Assembly (NCBI RefSeq): GCF_900102375.1 | Contig: NZ_FNBO01000007.1 | Location: forward strand, 62,001 to 126,000 | DNA: 64,000 nt | Reading direction: 5' to 3' | Source of the DNA: Halorubrum xinjiangense | Lineage (GTDB): Archaea > Halobacteriota > Halobacteria > Halobacteriales > Haloferacaceae | Notes under the pieces: model-generated | What the model saw: only the letters and a program-made list of their open reading frames with translations | Database searches by the model: none | Told to the model about the DNA's origin: nothing | In this document: piece by piece, positions 30,810-40,713 of the stretch | Numbering within the stretch: position 1 is the first letter of the stretch | Layout: every line of letters begins with the position of its first letter | Position numbers and translations under genes: made by a program

Positions 30810-31880
30810 TTATGCCGTCGGTTCCGCGCCGACCAGCGTCGCCCGGAACCCGCCCTCGGCGGACTCGTCGATTTCGAGCGTCCACCCGTGCGCGGCCGCG
30901 ACGCGCTCGACGATGGCGAGTCCGATCCCGATGCCGCCGCCGCGAGAGACGCCGAAGTCGACCAGTTCGTCGGTCCGACCCGCGGCGTCGGAGGCCGCCG
31001 CATCATCCGGGAGCCCAGGCCCGTCGTCGGCCACGTACACCCCCCGCTCATCGACGCCGACCCGGACCGTGACGGCGTCGCCGCCGTGGTCGAAGGCGTT
31101 GCCGATGAGGTTGCCGACCGCCCGCCGGAGCAGCATCGGGTCGCCGGTGACCGGCCCGGGGTCCTCGACGACGAGGTCCGCGTCGGCCGGCCGGTCGCCG
31201 AAGTCGCCCGACTCGAGGCAGTCGGCCGCGAGGTCTGCGAGGTCGACCGCGGCGTCCGCGGTCTCGATGTCGGCCGGGTCGCGGGCCATCACGAGCGCCT
31301 CGTCGATCATCGCCTCGATCCGGTCGAGCGCGTCCTCGGCGGCCGCCAACCCCTCCTTCTCGCCCGTGTCGCGCGCGAGGTTGACGTACCCCCGCGCGAC
31401 CGACAGGGGGTTCCGGAGGTCGTGCGAGAGGAAGCCGGCGAGCCGTTCGAGCCGCTCGTTGAGCCGCTTTAGCTCCCGCTCGCGTTCGACCCGGTCCGTG
31501 ACGTCGCGAATGACCCCGACCGCGCCGACGACCGACCCGTCGCGCTCGATGGGGGTCAGCCGCGTTTCGGTTGTCACTTCCCGGCCGTCCGCGAGCGTCG
31601 TCGTGAGCTGGACGCGCTCGTCGGCGGCGTCGCCGGCGAGGACGCGCTCGACGGCGGCCCGGTAACGGTCTCCCGTCTCCGCGCTCCAGTACCCCTCCTC
31701 GACGAGCCGCTCTGGGTGTTTCCCGTGGAGGACCGCCTCGTCGAAGCCGGTCACCTCGCGGAGGCGGTCGTTGACGAACGCGCGGTTCCGGTCGGCGTCG
31801 AGGACGTACGCCCCGTCGCCGAGGGCGTTCACGATCGACTCGGCGTGGTCGATCGGCATCGGCTCCGGCGGGGAGTCCAT
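30810..31880 (-). CDS. PAS domain sensor histidine kinase
   Basis: 356 residues, no membrane segment, so cytoplasmic. PAS domain at residues ~12-125 ([20 protein letters not shown]), PAC-like [20 protein letters not shown], then HisKA with the phospho-His in [16 protein letters not shown] near residue 152, and the ATPase domain with N-box [12 protein letters not shown]1 [10 protein letters not shown] and G2 [10 protein letters not shown]. No response regulator is adjacent. Input signal unknown. Confidence 0.93.
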   Translation of the reverse strand: MDSPPEPMPIDHAESIVNALGDGAYVLDADRNRAFVNDRLREVTGFDEAVLHGKHPERLVEEGYWSAETGDRYRAAVERVLAGDAADERVQLTTTLADGREVTTETRLTPIERDGSVVGAVGVIRDVTDRVERERELKRLNERLERLAGFLSHDLRNPLSVARGYVNLARDTGEKEGLAAAEDALDRIEAMIDEALVMARDPADIETADAAVDLADLAADCLESGDFGDRPADADLVVEDPGPVTGDPMLLRRAVGNLIGNAFDHGGDAVTVRVGVDERGVYVADDGPGLPDDAAASDAAGRTDELVDFGVSRGGGIGIGLAIVERVAAAHGWTLEIDESAEGGFRATLVGAEPTA

Positions 31881-31959
31881 ACGATCGGGACGGGCCGAAG
31901 GACCAAGTGTCTCTCGGGTAGCGGCAGGCGTGTCGGCCGACGCGCCGGCTCGTCCCGCC

Positions 31960-32841
31960 TTATCCCGCGATCAGCGCGACGCCGACGACCGCGAGGACGG
32001 CCGCGACGAGCCGGATCCGGAAGTGGCGCTCGCCGAGCAGCACGCCCCCGAGGACGACCGCGACGATCGCCTGCGTGTTGATCACCGGGGAGGCGACGCT
32101 CGCCGGCAGCGCCGCGAACGCGACCGTCGTCAGGTGTTCGCCCAGCGCGACGAGGGCGCCGGCCGCGAGGAACTTCGGGAGGTCGTCTCGACTCGCCTCG
32201 ATCGGGGTCCGGGCCGCCGCGGGGAGCAACACGACGGCGACGCCGGCGAGCAGCAGCGGCACCCAGAGCGTGCCGGGGATCGCGAGCTCCTGGAGCGCGA
32301 TCCGCTTGCCCACGTCGCCGACCGCGTAGCAGGCCGCGCTTGCGAGCGCCAGCTGCGCGGGTCGCGAGCGGGCGGCCCGGACGAACGGCGCGAAGAAGCT
32401 GCCCGGCTCGTAGTTCGCGACGTACACCGCGAGCGTGGTGACAACGACGCCGGCGACCTGGATCGGCGCCAGCACCTGCCCGAGCAGGCCGACCTCCAGC
32501 GGGAGGACGAACATCGGGATCACCTTGTTGATCGGCGCGACGTACGACACCGCGCCGTCCTCGATGGAGCGCAGGAAGAGGACGAAGGCGGCGGCCGTCG
32601 CGAGGCTCGTGACGGCGACGACGGCGAACCGCCGCGGGACGACGAACCCGGACAGGCCGGCCGCGGCGTCGCCGAAGCCGACCGTGAGCCCGGTTCCCGC
32701 GAGGAACCACCCGAGCGCCGCGGCGTTGATCGCCACCGTCAGCGCCGCGGGGGGATACTCGGCGAAGGCGCGCTTCAGGACGAAGAGGTACGTCCCCCAG
32801 ACGACGGCGGCGGCGATCGCGAAGAGGAGTCCGGCGTCCAT
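31960..32841 (-). CDS. EamA (DMT) family transporter
   Basis: 293 residues with about ten hydrophobic helices in two halves. The start [20 protein letters not shown] is the usual EamA N-terminus, and [20 protein letters not shown] near the end is the second conserved EamA segment. The longer upstream frame is basic shadow. Metabolite exporter or importer of unknown substrate. Confidence 0.88.
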   Translation of the reverse strand: MDAGLLFAIAAAVVWGTYLFVLKRAFAEYPPAALTVAINAAALGWFLAGTGLTVGFGDAAAGLSGFVVPRRFAVVAVTSLATAAAFVLFLRSIEDGAVSYVAPINKVIPMFVLPLEVGLLGQVLAPIQVAGVVVTTLAVYVANYEPGSFFAPFVRAARSRPAQLALASAACYAVGDVGKRIALQELAIPGTLWVPLLLAGVAVVLLPAAARTPIEASRDDLPKFLAAGALVALGEHLTTVAFAALPASVASPVINTQAIVAVVLGGVLLGERHFRIRLVAAVLAVVGVALIAG

Positions 32842-33000
32842 TCGTTCGACCCGAGCGCGACCGGCGGAAAGAAGGGTTCGATCTGGCCGCGGCGCGGCGC
32901 CGCCGCCCTCGGCGCGACGGCGGCTCGCCTCCCGCCGCGACACCCGCCTCTCCCCAGCCCCGCGAAACGGTTAGGTCGCTCCCCGGCGAACGACCCGCCC

Positions 33001-33591
33001 ATGGACGAACACACCCGCGACCCGGGCGTCGCCCCGCCCCTCGGCAACCCGACCGGGTGGCACGCGGGCGACCGCGCCCCCGACTCGTCCGCGGCGGGCG
33101 ACGAGGGCGGGTCCACAGCGAGCGACGAGGGCGGGTCGTCGGGGGGCCCGCCGGACGCGCGCGCGGTCGGCGGCTACTGGGAGCACGCGACGCTCCGGCG
33201 CGCGACCGAACACGGCGTGCGGCTGTTCAACGACGGCGCCTACCACGAGAGCCACGACTGCTTCGAAAGCGAGTGGTACAACTACGGCAGCGGCACCGTC
33301 GAGAGCGCCTTTCTCCACGGGATGGTCCAGGTCGCGGCCGGCGCGTACAAGCACGTCGACTTCGAGAACGACGCCGGAATGCGGTCGCTATTCGAGACGG
33401 CCCTCCAGTACCTCGACGGCGTCCCGGGCGACTTCTACGGGGTCGACGTCGACGACGTCCGGGAGACCCTCCGGGCCGCGCTCGACGACCCGAGCGCGGT
33501 CGACGGCTGGCGGATCACTCTCGACGACGCCCGCCCGCCGGCGTACCCCGCCGACTACGAGTACGCGGAGCGCGTCGACGAGGAACACTGA
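33001..33591 (+). CDS. DUF309 family protein
   Basis: 196 residues. Disordered, Gly/Ser/Asp-rich N-terminal ~55 residues, then a DUF309 helical domain with [19 protein letters not shown] near residue 76 and [15 protein letters not shown]. Conserved His and Glu in the HESHDCFE segment may bind metal. Starts at the first ATG after a GC-rich spacer. No known activity. Confidence 0.88.
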   Translation: MDEHTRDPGVAPPLGNPTGWHAGDRAPDSSAAGDEGGSTASDEGGSSGGPPDARAVGGYWEHATLRRATEHGVRLFNDGAYHESHDCFESEWYNYGSGTVESAFLHGMVQVAAGAYKHVDFENDAGMRSLFETALQYLDGVPGDFYGVDVDDVRETLRAALDDPSAVDGWRITLDDARPPAYPADYEYAERVDEEH

Positions 33592-33642
33592 GGATCGCTC
33601 CGGATCCGAACGCCACTTATCCGCCGCGCGCCTGCGTGTCGT

Positions 33643-34446
33643 ATGGAGATTCACGATCTGGGCGACGGCGAGCCCGAGGTCGCCGTCGTCGGCGCGATCC
33701 ACGGCGACGAGCCCTGCGGCGCCCGCGCCGTGGAGCGCCTGCTCGACGCCGACCTCGACCCCGAGCGGCCGGTGCGGCTGATCGTCGCCAACGAGGCGGC
33801 GCTCGACGCCGGCGAGCGGTACCTCGACGCCGACCTCAACCGCGCGTTCCCGGGGAACCGCGACGCGGACGCGCATGAGGTGCGGCTCGCGGCCGAACTC
33901 GTCGACGCGCTCGCGGGGTGTACCACCCTCGCGATCCACTCGACGCAGTCGTACGCGGAGCCGTTCGCCGTCATCGACTCGATGGACGAGGTGACCCGCG
34001 CGGTCGCCCCGCACCTCCCGGTCGACGCCGTGATTCAGACGGACGCGTTCACCGAGGGCCGGCTCATCGAACACCCGCACACGCTCGAGGTGGAGGCCGG
34101 GCTCCAAGGCTCCGACGCCGCGGCTGACAACGCCTACTGGCTCGCCCGCGCGTTCCTCGCCGCGACCGGCGCCATCTCCGCGCCCGGCGCCGACGACGTG
34201 GTGGACGCCGGCGGGCGGGAGGACGTCTCGGTGTTCCGGCTCCGCGAGCGGATCCCGAAGCCCGACGCGGAGGCGTACGAGGTGTTCGCGCGCAACTTCG
34301 AGCGCGTCGAGTCCGGCGAGCGGTTCGCGGCCGCCGACGGCGAGCCGCTGCTCGCCGACGACCCCTTCTACCCCGTGCTGCTGTCGCCGAACGGCTACCG
34401 CGACCAGTTCGGCTACGTCGCCGACCGCGTCGGGACGCTGGAGTAG
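33643..34446 (+). CDS. Succinylglutamate desuccinylase/aspartoacylase family protein
   Basis: 267 residues. Zinc carboxypeptidase-like fold. The metal motif HGDEPCGARAVE is near residue 25, YLDADLNRAFPG near residue 66, and the third metal His in LAIHSTQS near residue 104. Such enzymes deacylate N-acyl amino acids; exact substrate unclear. The short spacer to DUF309 may mean co-transcription. Confidence 0.85.
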   Translation: MEIHDLGDGEPEVAVVGAIHGDEPCGARAVERLLDADLDPERPVRLIVANEAALDAGERYLDADLNRAFPGNRDADAHEVRLAAELVDALAGCTTLAIHSTQSYAEPFAVIDSMDEVTRAVAPHLPVDAVIQTDAFTEGRLIEHPHTLEVEAGLQGSDAAADNAYWLARAFLAATGAISAPGADDVVDAGGREDVSVFRLRERIPKPDAEAYEVFARNFERVESGERFAAADGEPLLADDPFYPVLLSPNGYRDQFGYVADRVGTLE

Positions 34447-34494
34447 CGGGCCTCTCTCCTCCCTGACCGCGGCGCGCGGCCGGCCCCTCGGCTC

Positions 34495-34875
34495 CTACTC
34501 GACCAGTTCGATCGCGTCGTCGCCGTTCGGCACGACGCAGATGAACGCGCCGGGCTCGTCGCCCTCGTTGCGGTACCAGTGTTCGACGCCCGCGGGGATG
34601 AGGAGGGCGTCGCCGGGCGACACCGTCTGCTCCTCGTCGTCGATACCGACGACGTACTCGCCGGCGAGGACGTACTGCTCGTGTTCGACCGCGTTGGTGT
34701 GGCGGGGGACCTCGGCGCCGGGCGCGAGCTCGAACCGGCGCATCGCGAAGTTCGGGGCGCCGTCGGACTCGTCGAGGAGGACGCCCTTCGAGAGCCCCTC
34801 CGCGGCCGCGACGGGCTCGTAGTCGACGTCGTCGCCGCGCTTCACGACCGGGTCGGCGTGGGCTGTGTCGCTCAT
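34495..34875 (-). CDS. Cupin domain protein
   Basis: 126 residues, single cupin barrel. Motif 1 is PRHTNAVEHEQYVLAGE and motif 2 GDALLIPAGVEHWYRNEG. The His/Glu set is conserved and likely binds metal. Start at MSDTAHADPV (34875). The region before it is the divergent promoter with the M50 protease gene. Ligand unknown. Confidence 0.88.
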   Translation of the reverse strand: MSDTAHADPVVKRGDDVDYEPVAAAEGLSKGVLLDESDGAPNFAMRRFELAPGAEVPRHTNAVEHEQYVLAGEYVVGIDDEEQTVSPGDALLIPAGVEHWYRNEGDEPGAFICVVPNGDDAIELVE

Positions 34876-34930
34876 AGGCGTCACTGACGGGGCCCGTGTA
34901 TTTAACCGATCACCGGCCGAACTCGAGGGT

Positions 34931-36115
34931 ATGCGTGGAATCAAGATCGGGAGCGCGTTCGGCATTCCGATCCGGCTCAACTGGACGTTCCTGATCGTCT
35001 TACCGCTCTTCGCGTACCTCATCGGCGGACAGGTCGGCACCATCGCGGAGGTGATGAACGAGACCGCCGGCCTCGGGATCGACGCGACCGCCGTCGCCGC
35101 CGGCAACACCCCGTGGCTGCTCGGGCTGGCGGCCGCGGTGGGGCTGTTCGTCGGGGTGTTGCTCCACGAGTTCGGTCACTCGCTTGTCGCCATGCGCTAC
35201 GGCTACGAGATCGAGTCGATCACGCTGTGGCTGCTCGGCGGGCTCGCCAGCTTCGCCGAGTTCCCCGAGGACTGGAAACACGAGTTCTGGATCGCGATCG
35301 CCGGCCCGCTCGTCAGCGTCGCGGTCGGGGTCGCCTGCTACGGGGTCGTCCTCGTCGCGCCCGTCGGCTCCGACGCCCTCCTCTTCGTGTTCGGCTATCT
35401 CGCGCTGTTGAACATCGTTCTCGCCGTCTTCAACATGCTCCCCGCGTTCCCGATGGACGGCGGGCGGGTCCTCCGGGCGCTGCTCGCGCGGAGCCAGCCG
35501 CACGCGCAGGCGACCCAGCGGGCCGCCGCCGTGGGGAAGGTGTTCGCGTTCCTGATGGGGATCATCGGCCTGTTCACCTTCCAGCTACTGCTCATCGTGC
35601 TGGCCTTCTTCGTCTACATCGCCGCCTCCGGCGAGGCCCAGCAGACGACGCTGAAGGCCGCCTTCGAGGGCGTCACCGTCACGGACATCATGACACGACG
35701 CGAGGACCTCCACACGGTGACCGAGGACACCTCCGTCGCCGACCTGATGAGCCGGATGTTCGAGGAGCGTCACACCGGCTACCCCGTCCTCGACGGCGAC
35801 GAGCTCGTCGGGATGGTCACGTTAGAGGACGCTCGCTCGGTCCGCGAGGTCGAGCGCGACGCCTACCGCGTCGACGACGTGATGGCGACCGACCTCGTCG
35901 CCGTCGACCCCGGCGCGGATGCCCTGACCGCGCTCCAGACGATGCAGGAACACGACGTCGGCCGGCTCCCCGTGGTCGACGCCGCCGGCGAGCTCGTCGG
36001 CCTCATCTCCCGGTCGGACCTGATGACCGCGTTCAACATCATCCAGACCGGCGGTACCCCGGGCGTCGTCAGCGGCCGGCGACAGGGGGCTGGCGACGAG
36101 CCGCGGATCCTCTAA
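34931..36115 (+). CDS. Site-2 protease family (M50) membrane protease with CBS pair
   Basis: 394 residues. Intramembrane metalloprotease with zinc motif HEFGH near residue 79 (LLHEFGHSLVA), the third ligand in NMLPAFPMDGGRVLRA, and about six helices. The C-terminal ~140 residues are two CBS domains (DIMTRREDL; DDVMATDLVAVDP) that commonly bind adenosyl ligands and may gate the protease. An ATG right after GAGGGT sets the start. Substrate unknown. Confidence 0.93.
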   Translation: MRGIKIGSAFGIPIRLNWTFLIVLPLFAYLIGGQVGTIAEVMNETAGLGIDATAVAAGNTPWLLGLAAAVGLFVGVLLHEFGHSLVAMRYGYEIESITLWLLGGLASFAEFPEDWKHEFWIAIAGPLVSVAVGVACYGVVLVAPVGSDALLFVFGYLALLNIVLAVFNMLPAFPMDGGRVLRALLARSQPHAQATQRAAAVGKVFAFLMGIIGLFTFQLLLIVLAFFVYIAASGEAQQTTLKAAFEGVTVTDIMTRREDLHTVTEDTSVADLMSRMFEERHTGYPVLDGDELVGMVTLEDARSVREVERDAYRVDDVMATDLVAVDPGADALTALQTMQEHDVGRLPVVDAAGELVGLISRSDLMTAFNIIQTGGTPGVVSGRRQGAGDEPRIL

Positions 36116-36187
36116 TTCTGCGGTCGGCGGACACAACCGGCCTCCCCCGGCGTGGGGTATATACGCGGCAACGACTTACCTCGGTAC

Positions 36188-38239
36188 GTGACAACCCGGA
36201 CCATCCGCGCCCGCGACCGGCCGGTGTTCGGCGTCGACGTCCACAGCGGCGACGTCCGCGGCGACAGTCCCTCCTACGCGCTCGTCATCCTGGACCCCGT
36301 CGACGAGGACGATCCGGACGCTCCGGACGCGGACGGCCCGATGGCTCGGATCACCCGCGACGTCGTCTCCTTCCGGAAGCTCTGCCGGCTGATCGACGAC
36401 CGGGAGCCCCTCTACGTCGCCACCGACAACGCCTACGAGCTGGCGGCCGACAAGAACGAACTGGTGGGATTCCTGCGATCCTTGCCGGACGGCACCCGGC
36501 TCGTCCAGGTGACCGGCGCGGAGCGCCCGGAGCCGCTCTCGCGGGTCGCCTCCCGACACGGGATCCCGTACGGGAAGAAGCCGATGAAGGAGGCGGAGGC
36601 GGCCGCGCGGCTCGCGGCGGCCAACGTCGGCCACGAGGTGACCGCGTTCACCGACGAGACGCGGGTGAAGGTGTCTCGCGGCCGCTCGACGGGCAAGGGC
36701 GGGTGGAGCCAGGACCGGTACACCCGGCGGATCCACGGCAACGTCAGGAAGCGGACGCGCCAGGTCCAGTCGAAGCTGAAGGAGGCGAACCTCGACTTCG
36801 AGCGCGACGTGACAGAGAAGTACGGCGGCTACGCGAACGCGACGTTCACGGTCGAAGCGCGCCCCGAGGACATCCCGGTCTCGAACTCGCGGGCCGGCGA
36901 CGTGCGCGTCGAGGTCGAGCGCGAGCGCCGCGACGGCATCGAGTACGAGCCGCTCGTGAAGCGGCGCGACCGCGTCATCGTCGGGATCGACCCCGGGACG
37001 ACCACCGCGGCCGCGGTCGTCGGCCTCGACGGCACCGTCCACGCGCTCTACTCCTCGCGGACCGGCGACACCGCCGAGGTGACCGAGTGGATCGTCGAGC
37101 AGGGCCGCCCGATCATCGTCGCCGCCGACGTCGAGCCGATGCCGGAGACGGTCGAGAAGTTCCGGCGCTCGTTCGACGCCGCGGGGTGGAAGCCCACCAC
37201 CGACCTCCCGGTCGACGAGAAGCTCCACCGCACCCGCGAGGCGAGCTACGCGAACGACCACGAGCGCGACGCGCTCGCGGCCGCGCTGTACGCCTACGAC
37301 GACCACGAGGACCAGTTCGAACGGATCGCCGCGAAGACGCCGCCGCGGCTCGATCGCGAGGCGGTGATCGCCGGTGTCGTCGCGGGCGAGTCGTCGGTCG
37401 AGGCCGTTATCGCGGACCTGAGCGAGGACGACGGCGACGAGGGCGACAGTGGCGGGAACGAGGCGAAGGGCGACCCGACCGAGCCCGAGCGCACCGAGGA
37501 GGAGGAGACGATCCGGCGGCTCCGCGAGCGCGTCGACCGGCTGGAGTCGCACGCCGAGTCGCTCGAAGGCGACCTCGACGAGCGCGACGACCGGATCGCG
37601 GAGCTGGAGGGCGAGTTGGAGGAGGCGAAACGCGAGGAGCGCATCGAGGCGCGCACGCGACGGGCGGTCTCGCGGCTCGAACGCGAGACGGACCGGTTAG
37701 AGCGCGAGCGCGACGAGGCCCAAGAGCGCGTCGAAGACCTCGAACGCAAGGTGGAGACGCTAAAGGAGCTGTGGCGCCTCGACCACTCGAACTTCGGCGA
37801 CGTCGCCGAGGGGCGGGGGCTCGTGAGCGTGAAGATCGTCGAGCAGTTCACGCTCGACGCGCTCGACGCCGCGGACGACGCGTACGGGCTCGTCGCCGGC
37901 GACGTGGTGTACCTGCGGGACGCTTCGGGGGCCGGGCGCCGGACCGCGGAGCGGCTCGTCGAGACGGAGCCGCGGGCCGTGATCCGCGGCGAGGGGAACC
38001 TCTCGGACGTCGCGGACGCGGTGCTGTTCGAGCGGGGGGTACCGGTGGTGCCCGCCGACGCGGTGCCGGTCCGCGAGGTGGACGAGTTGGCGGTCGCAAG
38101 CGAGGAGGACCTCGCCGCCGCCGTCGACGACTGGGAGGAGGAGGCCGCGGAACGCCGGCGTGACCAGAAGGCAGAGCGGATCGACCGGATCATCTCCGAA
38201 CACCGCGCGGGGCGGACGCTGCCCGAAACCGAGAAGTGA
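36188..38239 (+). CDS. DUF460 protein with RNase H-like fold and coiled coil
   Basis: 683 residues. The N-terminal half (residues ~8-390) is COG2433/DUF460, with Asp-containing RNase H-like segments (VFGVDVHSG near residue 10; VIVGIDPGTTTAAAVVGLDG near residue 265). Then an acidic stretch and a long coiled coil (residues ~440-530, EGDLDERDDRIAELEGELEE), and a C-terminal compact domain. The GTG start at 36188 is preferred because a TATATAC box at about 36158-36164 precedes it by ~25 bases, and an in-frame GTG at 36152 lies before the box. Archaeal; nucleic-acid role suspected, not shown. Confidence 0.85.
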   Translation: MTTRTIRARDRPVFGVDVHSGDVRGDSPSYALVILDPVDEDDPDAPDADGPMARITRDVVSFRKLCRLIDDREPLYVATDNAYELAADKNELVGFLRSLPDGTRLVQVTGAERPEPLSRVASRHGIPYGKKPMKEAEAAARLAAANVGHEVTAFTDETRVKVSRGRSTGKGGWSQDRYTRRIHGNVRKRTRQVQSKLKEANLDFERDVTEKYGGYANATFTVEARPEDIPVSNSRAGDVRVEVERERRDGIEYEPLVKRRDRVIVGIDPGTTTAAAVVGLDGTVHALYSSRTGDTAEVTEWIVEQGRPIIVAADVEPMPETVEKFRRSFDAAGWKPTTDLPVDEKLHRTREASYANDHERDALAAALYAYDDHEDQFERIAAKTPPRLDREAVIAGVVAGESSVEAVIADLSEDDGDEGDSGGNEAKGDPTEPERTEEEETIRRLRERVDRLESHAESLEGDLDERDDRIAELEGELEEAKREERIEARTRRAVSRLERETDRLERERDEAQERVEDLERKVETLKELWRLDHSNFGDVAEGRGLVSVKIVEQFTLDALDAADDAYGLVAGDVVYLRDASGAGRRTAERLVETEPRAVIRGEGNLSDVADAVLFERGVPVVPADAVPVREVDELAVASEEDLAAAVDDWEEEAAERRRDQKAERIDRIISEHRAGRTLPETEK

Positions 38240-38355
38240 GCGCGGCGGGACGCCCTCGTCGTCGCGAGGTGCTCGACCGCCGCGCTGACCGCGCTCCGCG
38301 TGATCCGTCGGCACGCATCCAGAAGTCATATGTCCGGTAACGTACAGTCGGACGT

Positions 38356-39342
38356 ATGGACGCTCACGAGCTGATCACCCGGAACGCGGCCGAGGTGGTC
38401 ACCGAGGAGGAGATCGAGGCGCTGGCCGACGACCCCGAGGGCAAGCGGGCGTACGTCGGCTACGAGCCTTCGGGAGTCCTCCACATCGGCCACATGCTCA
38501 CCGCGAACAAGCTCATCGACCTCCAGGAGGCGGGCTTCGAGGTGACCGTACTGTTGGCCGACGTGCACGCCTACCTCAACGACAAGGGGTCCTTCGAGGA
38601 GATCCGCCACACCGCAGAGCGGATGCGAGACCAGTTCATCGCCTACGGGCTCGACGAGTCGAACACGCAGTTCGTCCTCGGCTCCGACTTCCAGCTCGAC
38701 GACGACTACACGCTCGACCTCCACGCCTTAGAGCTTGAGACCACCCTCGCCCGCGCCGAACGCGCGATGGCCGAGATCAGCTCGGGCGACTCGGTGAAGG
38801 TGTCGCAGGCCGTCTACCCGCTGATGCAGGCGCTCGACATCCCGTACCTCGGCGTCGACGTCGCGGTCGGCGGGATGGAGCAGCGGAAGGTCCACATGCT
38901 CGCGCGCGACGTGCTGCCGAGCATCGACCGCGAGCCGCCGACGAGCCTCCACACGCCGCTCATCGCCGACCTCGGCACCGGCCGCGGGAAGATGTCCTCC
39001 AGCGAGGGCGTCACCATCTCGATGGAGGACTCCCGCGCGGACATCGAGTCGAAGGTGAACGACGCCTACTGCCCGCCGACGGCCGACCCCGAGCCGACCG
39101 ACGACGGCGTCGAGCGCGACAACCCCGTCCTCCAGGTGTTCGAGTACCACGTGTTCCCGCGGTTCGACGCGGTCACCGTCGAGCGCCCGGAGGAGTACGG
39201 CGGAAACCTGGAGTACGACGCCTACGGCGACTTGGAGGCCGATCTGGAGTCCGGCGAGCTCCACCCCGCGGACGCGAAGGGCGCGCTCGCGGAGTACCTC
39301 GACCGCCTCATCGCGCCGGGGCGCCAGCAGCTCGCAGAGTAG
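38356..39342 (+). CDS. tyrS: Tyrosine-tRNA ligase
   Basis: 328 residues, archaeal length. Class I synthetase with HIGH at residues 43-46 (VLHIGHM) and KMSSS near residue 212 (GRGKMSSSEGV). The N-terminal YVGYEPSG and YPLMQALDIPYLGVDVAVGG fit Tyr recognition by the archaeal/eukaryotic type. Monocistronic in this window. Confidence 0.95.
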   Translation: MDAHELITRNAAEVVTEEEIEALADDPEGKRAYVGYEPSGVLHIGHMLTANKLIDLQEAGFEVTVLLADVHAYLNDKGSFEEIRHTAERMRDQFIAYGLDESNTQFVLGSDFQLDDDYTLDLHALELETTLARAERAMAEISSGDSVKVSQAVYPLMQALDIPYLGVDVAVGGMEQRKVHMLARDVLPSIDREPPTSLHTPLIADLGTGRGKMSSSEGVTISMEDSRADIESKVNDAYCPPTADPEPTDDGVERDNPVLQVFEYHVFPRFDAVTVERPEEYGGNLEYDAYGDLEADLESGELHPADAKGALAEYLDRLIAPGRQQLAE

Positions 39343-39348
39343 TCGGCG

Positions 39349-40134
39349 TCATCCGGCGTTCGGGTCCGGGGATTCGGTCTTTTCGCTGCTCGTCGCGTAT
39401 CCGTCGAGCGAGCAGGTTCCGTCCAGACAGCCGAGTCCGGCCGCCGTCTCGAAGACGGGGAGCCCGCAGTCGCACTCGTCGACGACGACGCCCGCCGGGA
39501 ACGAGAAGGTGGTCTCGCAGTCGGGGTAGTTCTCGCAGCCGAGGTAGACGCGGCCGGGCGCCGAGCGCACGCGGAGATCGCCCTCGCAGTCCGGACAATC
39601 CCAGATTCCGTCGAACCGGTCGCTGACCGCGTCCTCCATCGGGTCACAGGCGGGGTCGAGACAGAGGTGGAACGGCTCGCCGCGCTCGACGCGGATCTTC
39701 GGGAGCCCGCAGTCGTCGCAGGTCGCGTCCGTCACGCTCGCGCCCGCCGGGAGCCCCCAGCGTTCCTCGCAGTCGAGACAGACGACGTCGCCGCGCGAGC
39801 GCACGAGCGGCCCGCCGTCATCGGGGCAAGTCCCCACCGGGACGCCCGCCTCGGTGACGGGAAGGGCGCGGCTGGCGGTCGCCTCTTCAGTGACCACCCG
39901 GAGCCGGCGGGAGCCGTCGCGGGCGGTGACGGTGAACCCGTCACCGTCGCCCTCGACGACGACGCTCTCGGGCCGGGTGAGCCACGCGACGGGCTGGTAG
40001 CCGTCGGCGTCGTGGACGAGCGTCGTGTCGTCGGGCTTTATCAGGACGACGACGCGCCCGCGATGGGTGCGGGTGCGGTCGCCGCGGTCGGTCACTACGC
40101 AGTCGCCGGCGAGCACGCGGAGTCGTTGCGGCAT
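39349..40134 (-). CDS. NucS N-domain-like protein with zinc-ribbon tail
   Basis: 261 residues. The first ~60 residues (RVVVLIKPDDTTLVHDADGYQPVAWL) resemble the N-terminal DNA-binding domain of endonuclease NucS/EndoMS (DUF91). The nuclease domain is missing. Instead there are several Cys-rich modules: CPDDGG, CLDCEERW, CDDCGLP, CDPMED, CPDCEGD and CENYPDCETT, the last like topoisomerase I zinc fingers. So a DNA-binding protein is probable, without visible catalytic residues. Ends just after tyrS. Confidence 0.75.
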   Translation of the reverse strand: MPQRLRVLAGDCVVTDRGDRTRTHRGRVVVLIKPDDTTLVHDADGYQPVAWLTRPESVVVEGDGDGFTVTARDGSRRLRVVTEEATASRALPVTEAGVPVGTCPDDGGPLVRSRGDVVCLDCEERWGLPAGASVTDATCDDCGLPKIRVERGEPFHLCLDPACDPMEDAVSDRFDGIWDCPDCEGDLRVRSAPGRVYLGCENYPDCETTFSFPAGVVVDECDCGLPVFETAAGLGCLDGTCSLDGYATSSEKTESPDPNAG

Positions 40135-40713
40135 GGGACGGGTGGCCGCGGTATGGGTGAAAAGCGGTCGTTACGGGGGTTTAAACGGGATACGTGGCGG
40201 GTCTCGAGGAGTGGGGATGATGCGGGAAGGGCGCGAATCGCTCGGACGCTCCGATTGTTTATTTATAAATGGTCGCTGCCGGATCGACGGCGAACACCGC
40301 CAAATCACCAGCCGCTCGCTTATAAATAGGCGATACCGGATCGAAGGCCAACGCCGCTAAAGCCCCAGCCGCGAGGACTCGCGCGGCTCGTTGCGCGCCT
40401 CACTCGGTCGCTTGCGCTCCCTCGTTCGGTGCTTCCGTCGCCGTGCTTCGTCCTCGCGGCAGCGTGGCGCTACGCGCCACGGGCAGCCGGCGGCGAAGCC
40501 GCCGGCGACTGCCCCTTTGAGTCCCGGCCCGAACCGCACAGCACCGCAGCCTCACACCTCCCCAGCCTCGTCGCTGGCGCCGGCGGCGCCAGCGACTCCC
40601 TCGCGCGTGCGACTCGCGCCCTCCGGGCGCTCGTCGGCACGCGCCACCGTCGTTTATTTATAAGTCACCGTCGCAGCCGACCGTTCGCAAAATTGGAGTC
40701 CTGCGCGGCGAGC
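40135..40713. other. Gene-free interval with repeat copy C
   Basis: About 580 bases. It starts with the promoter side of the NucS-like gene, then copy C (40257-40663) and the end of the helicase gene. No gene supported. Confidence 0.7.
40257..40663 (+). repeat. Dispersed intergenic repeat, copy C
   Basis: Bounded on both sides by GTTTATTTATAA (40257-40268 and 40652-40663), an exact 12-bp direct repeat. Units at 40297 (CCGCCAAATCACCAGCC) and 40354 (CCGCTAAAGCCCCAGCC) are again 57 bp apart. The core is at 40509-40525. It carries extra GC palindromes (near 40461-40476, 40486-40506 and 40573-40591) absent from copy B. Confidence 0.85.

Noticed and set aside
35113-38163. Very long open frame (about 1016 codons) overlapping the M50 protease and DUF460 genes
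   Set aside because: Arg/Pro-rich composition typical of shifted frames in high-GC DNA. Both overlapped genes have clear family motifs in other frames.
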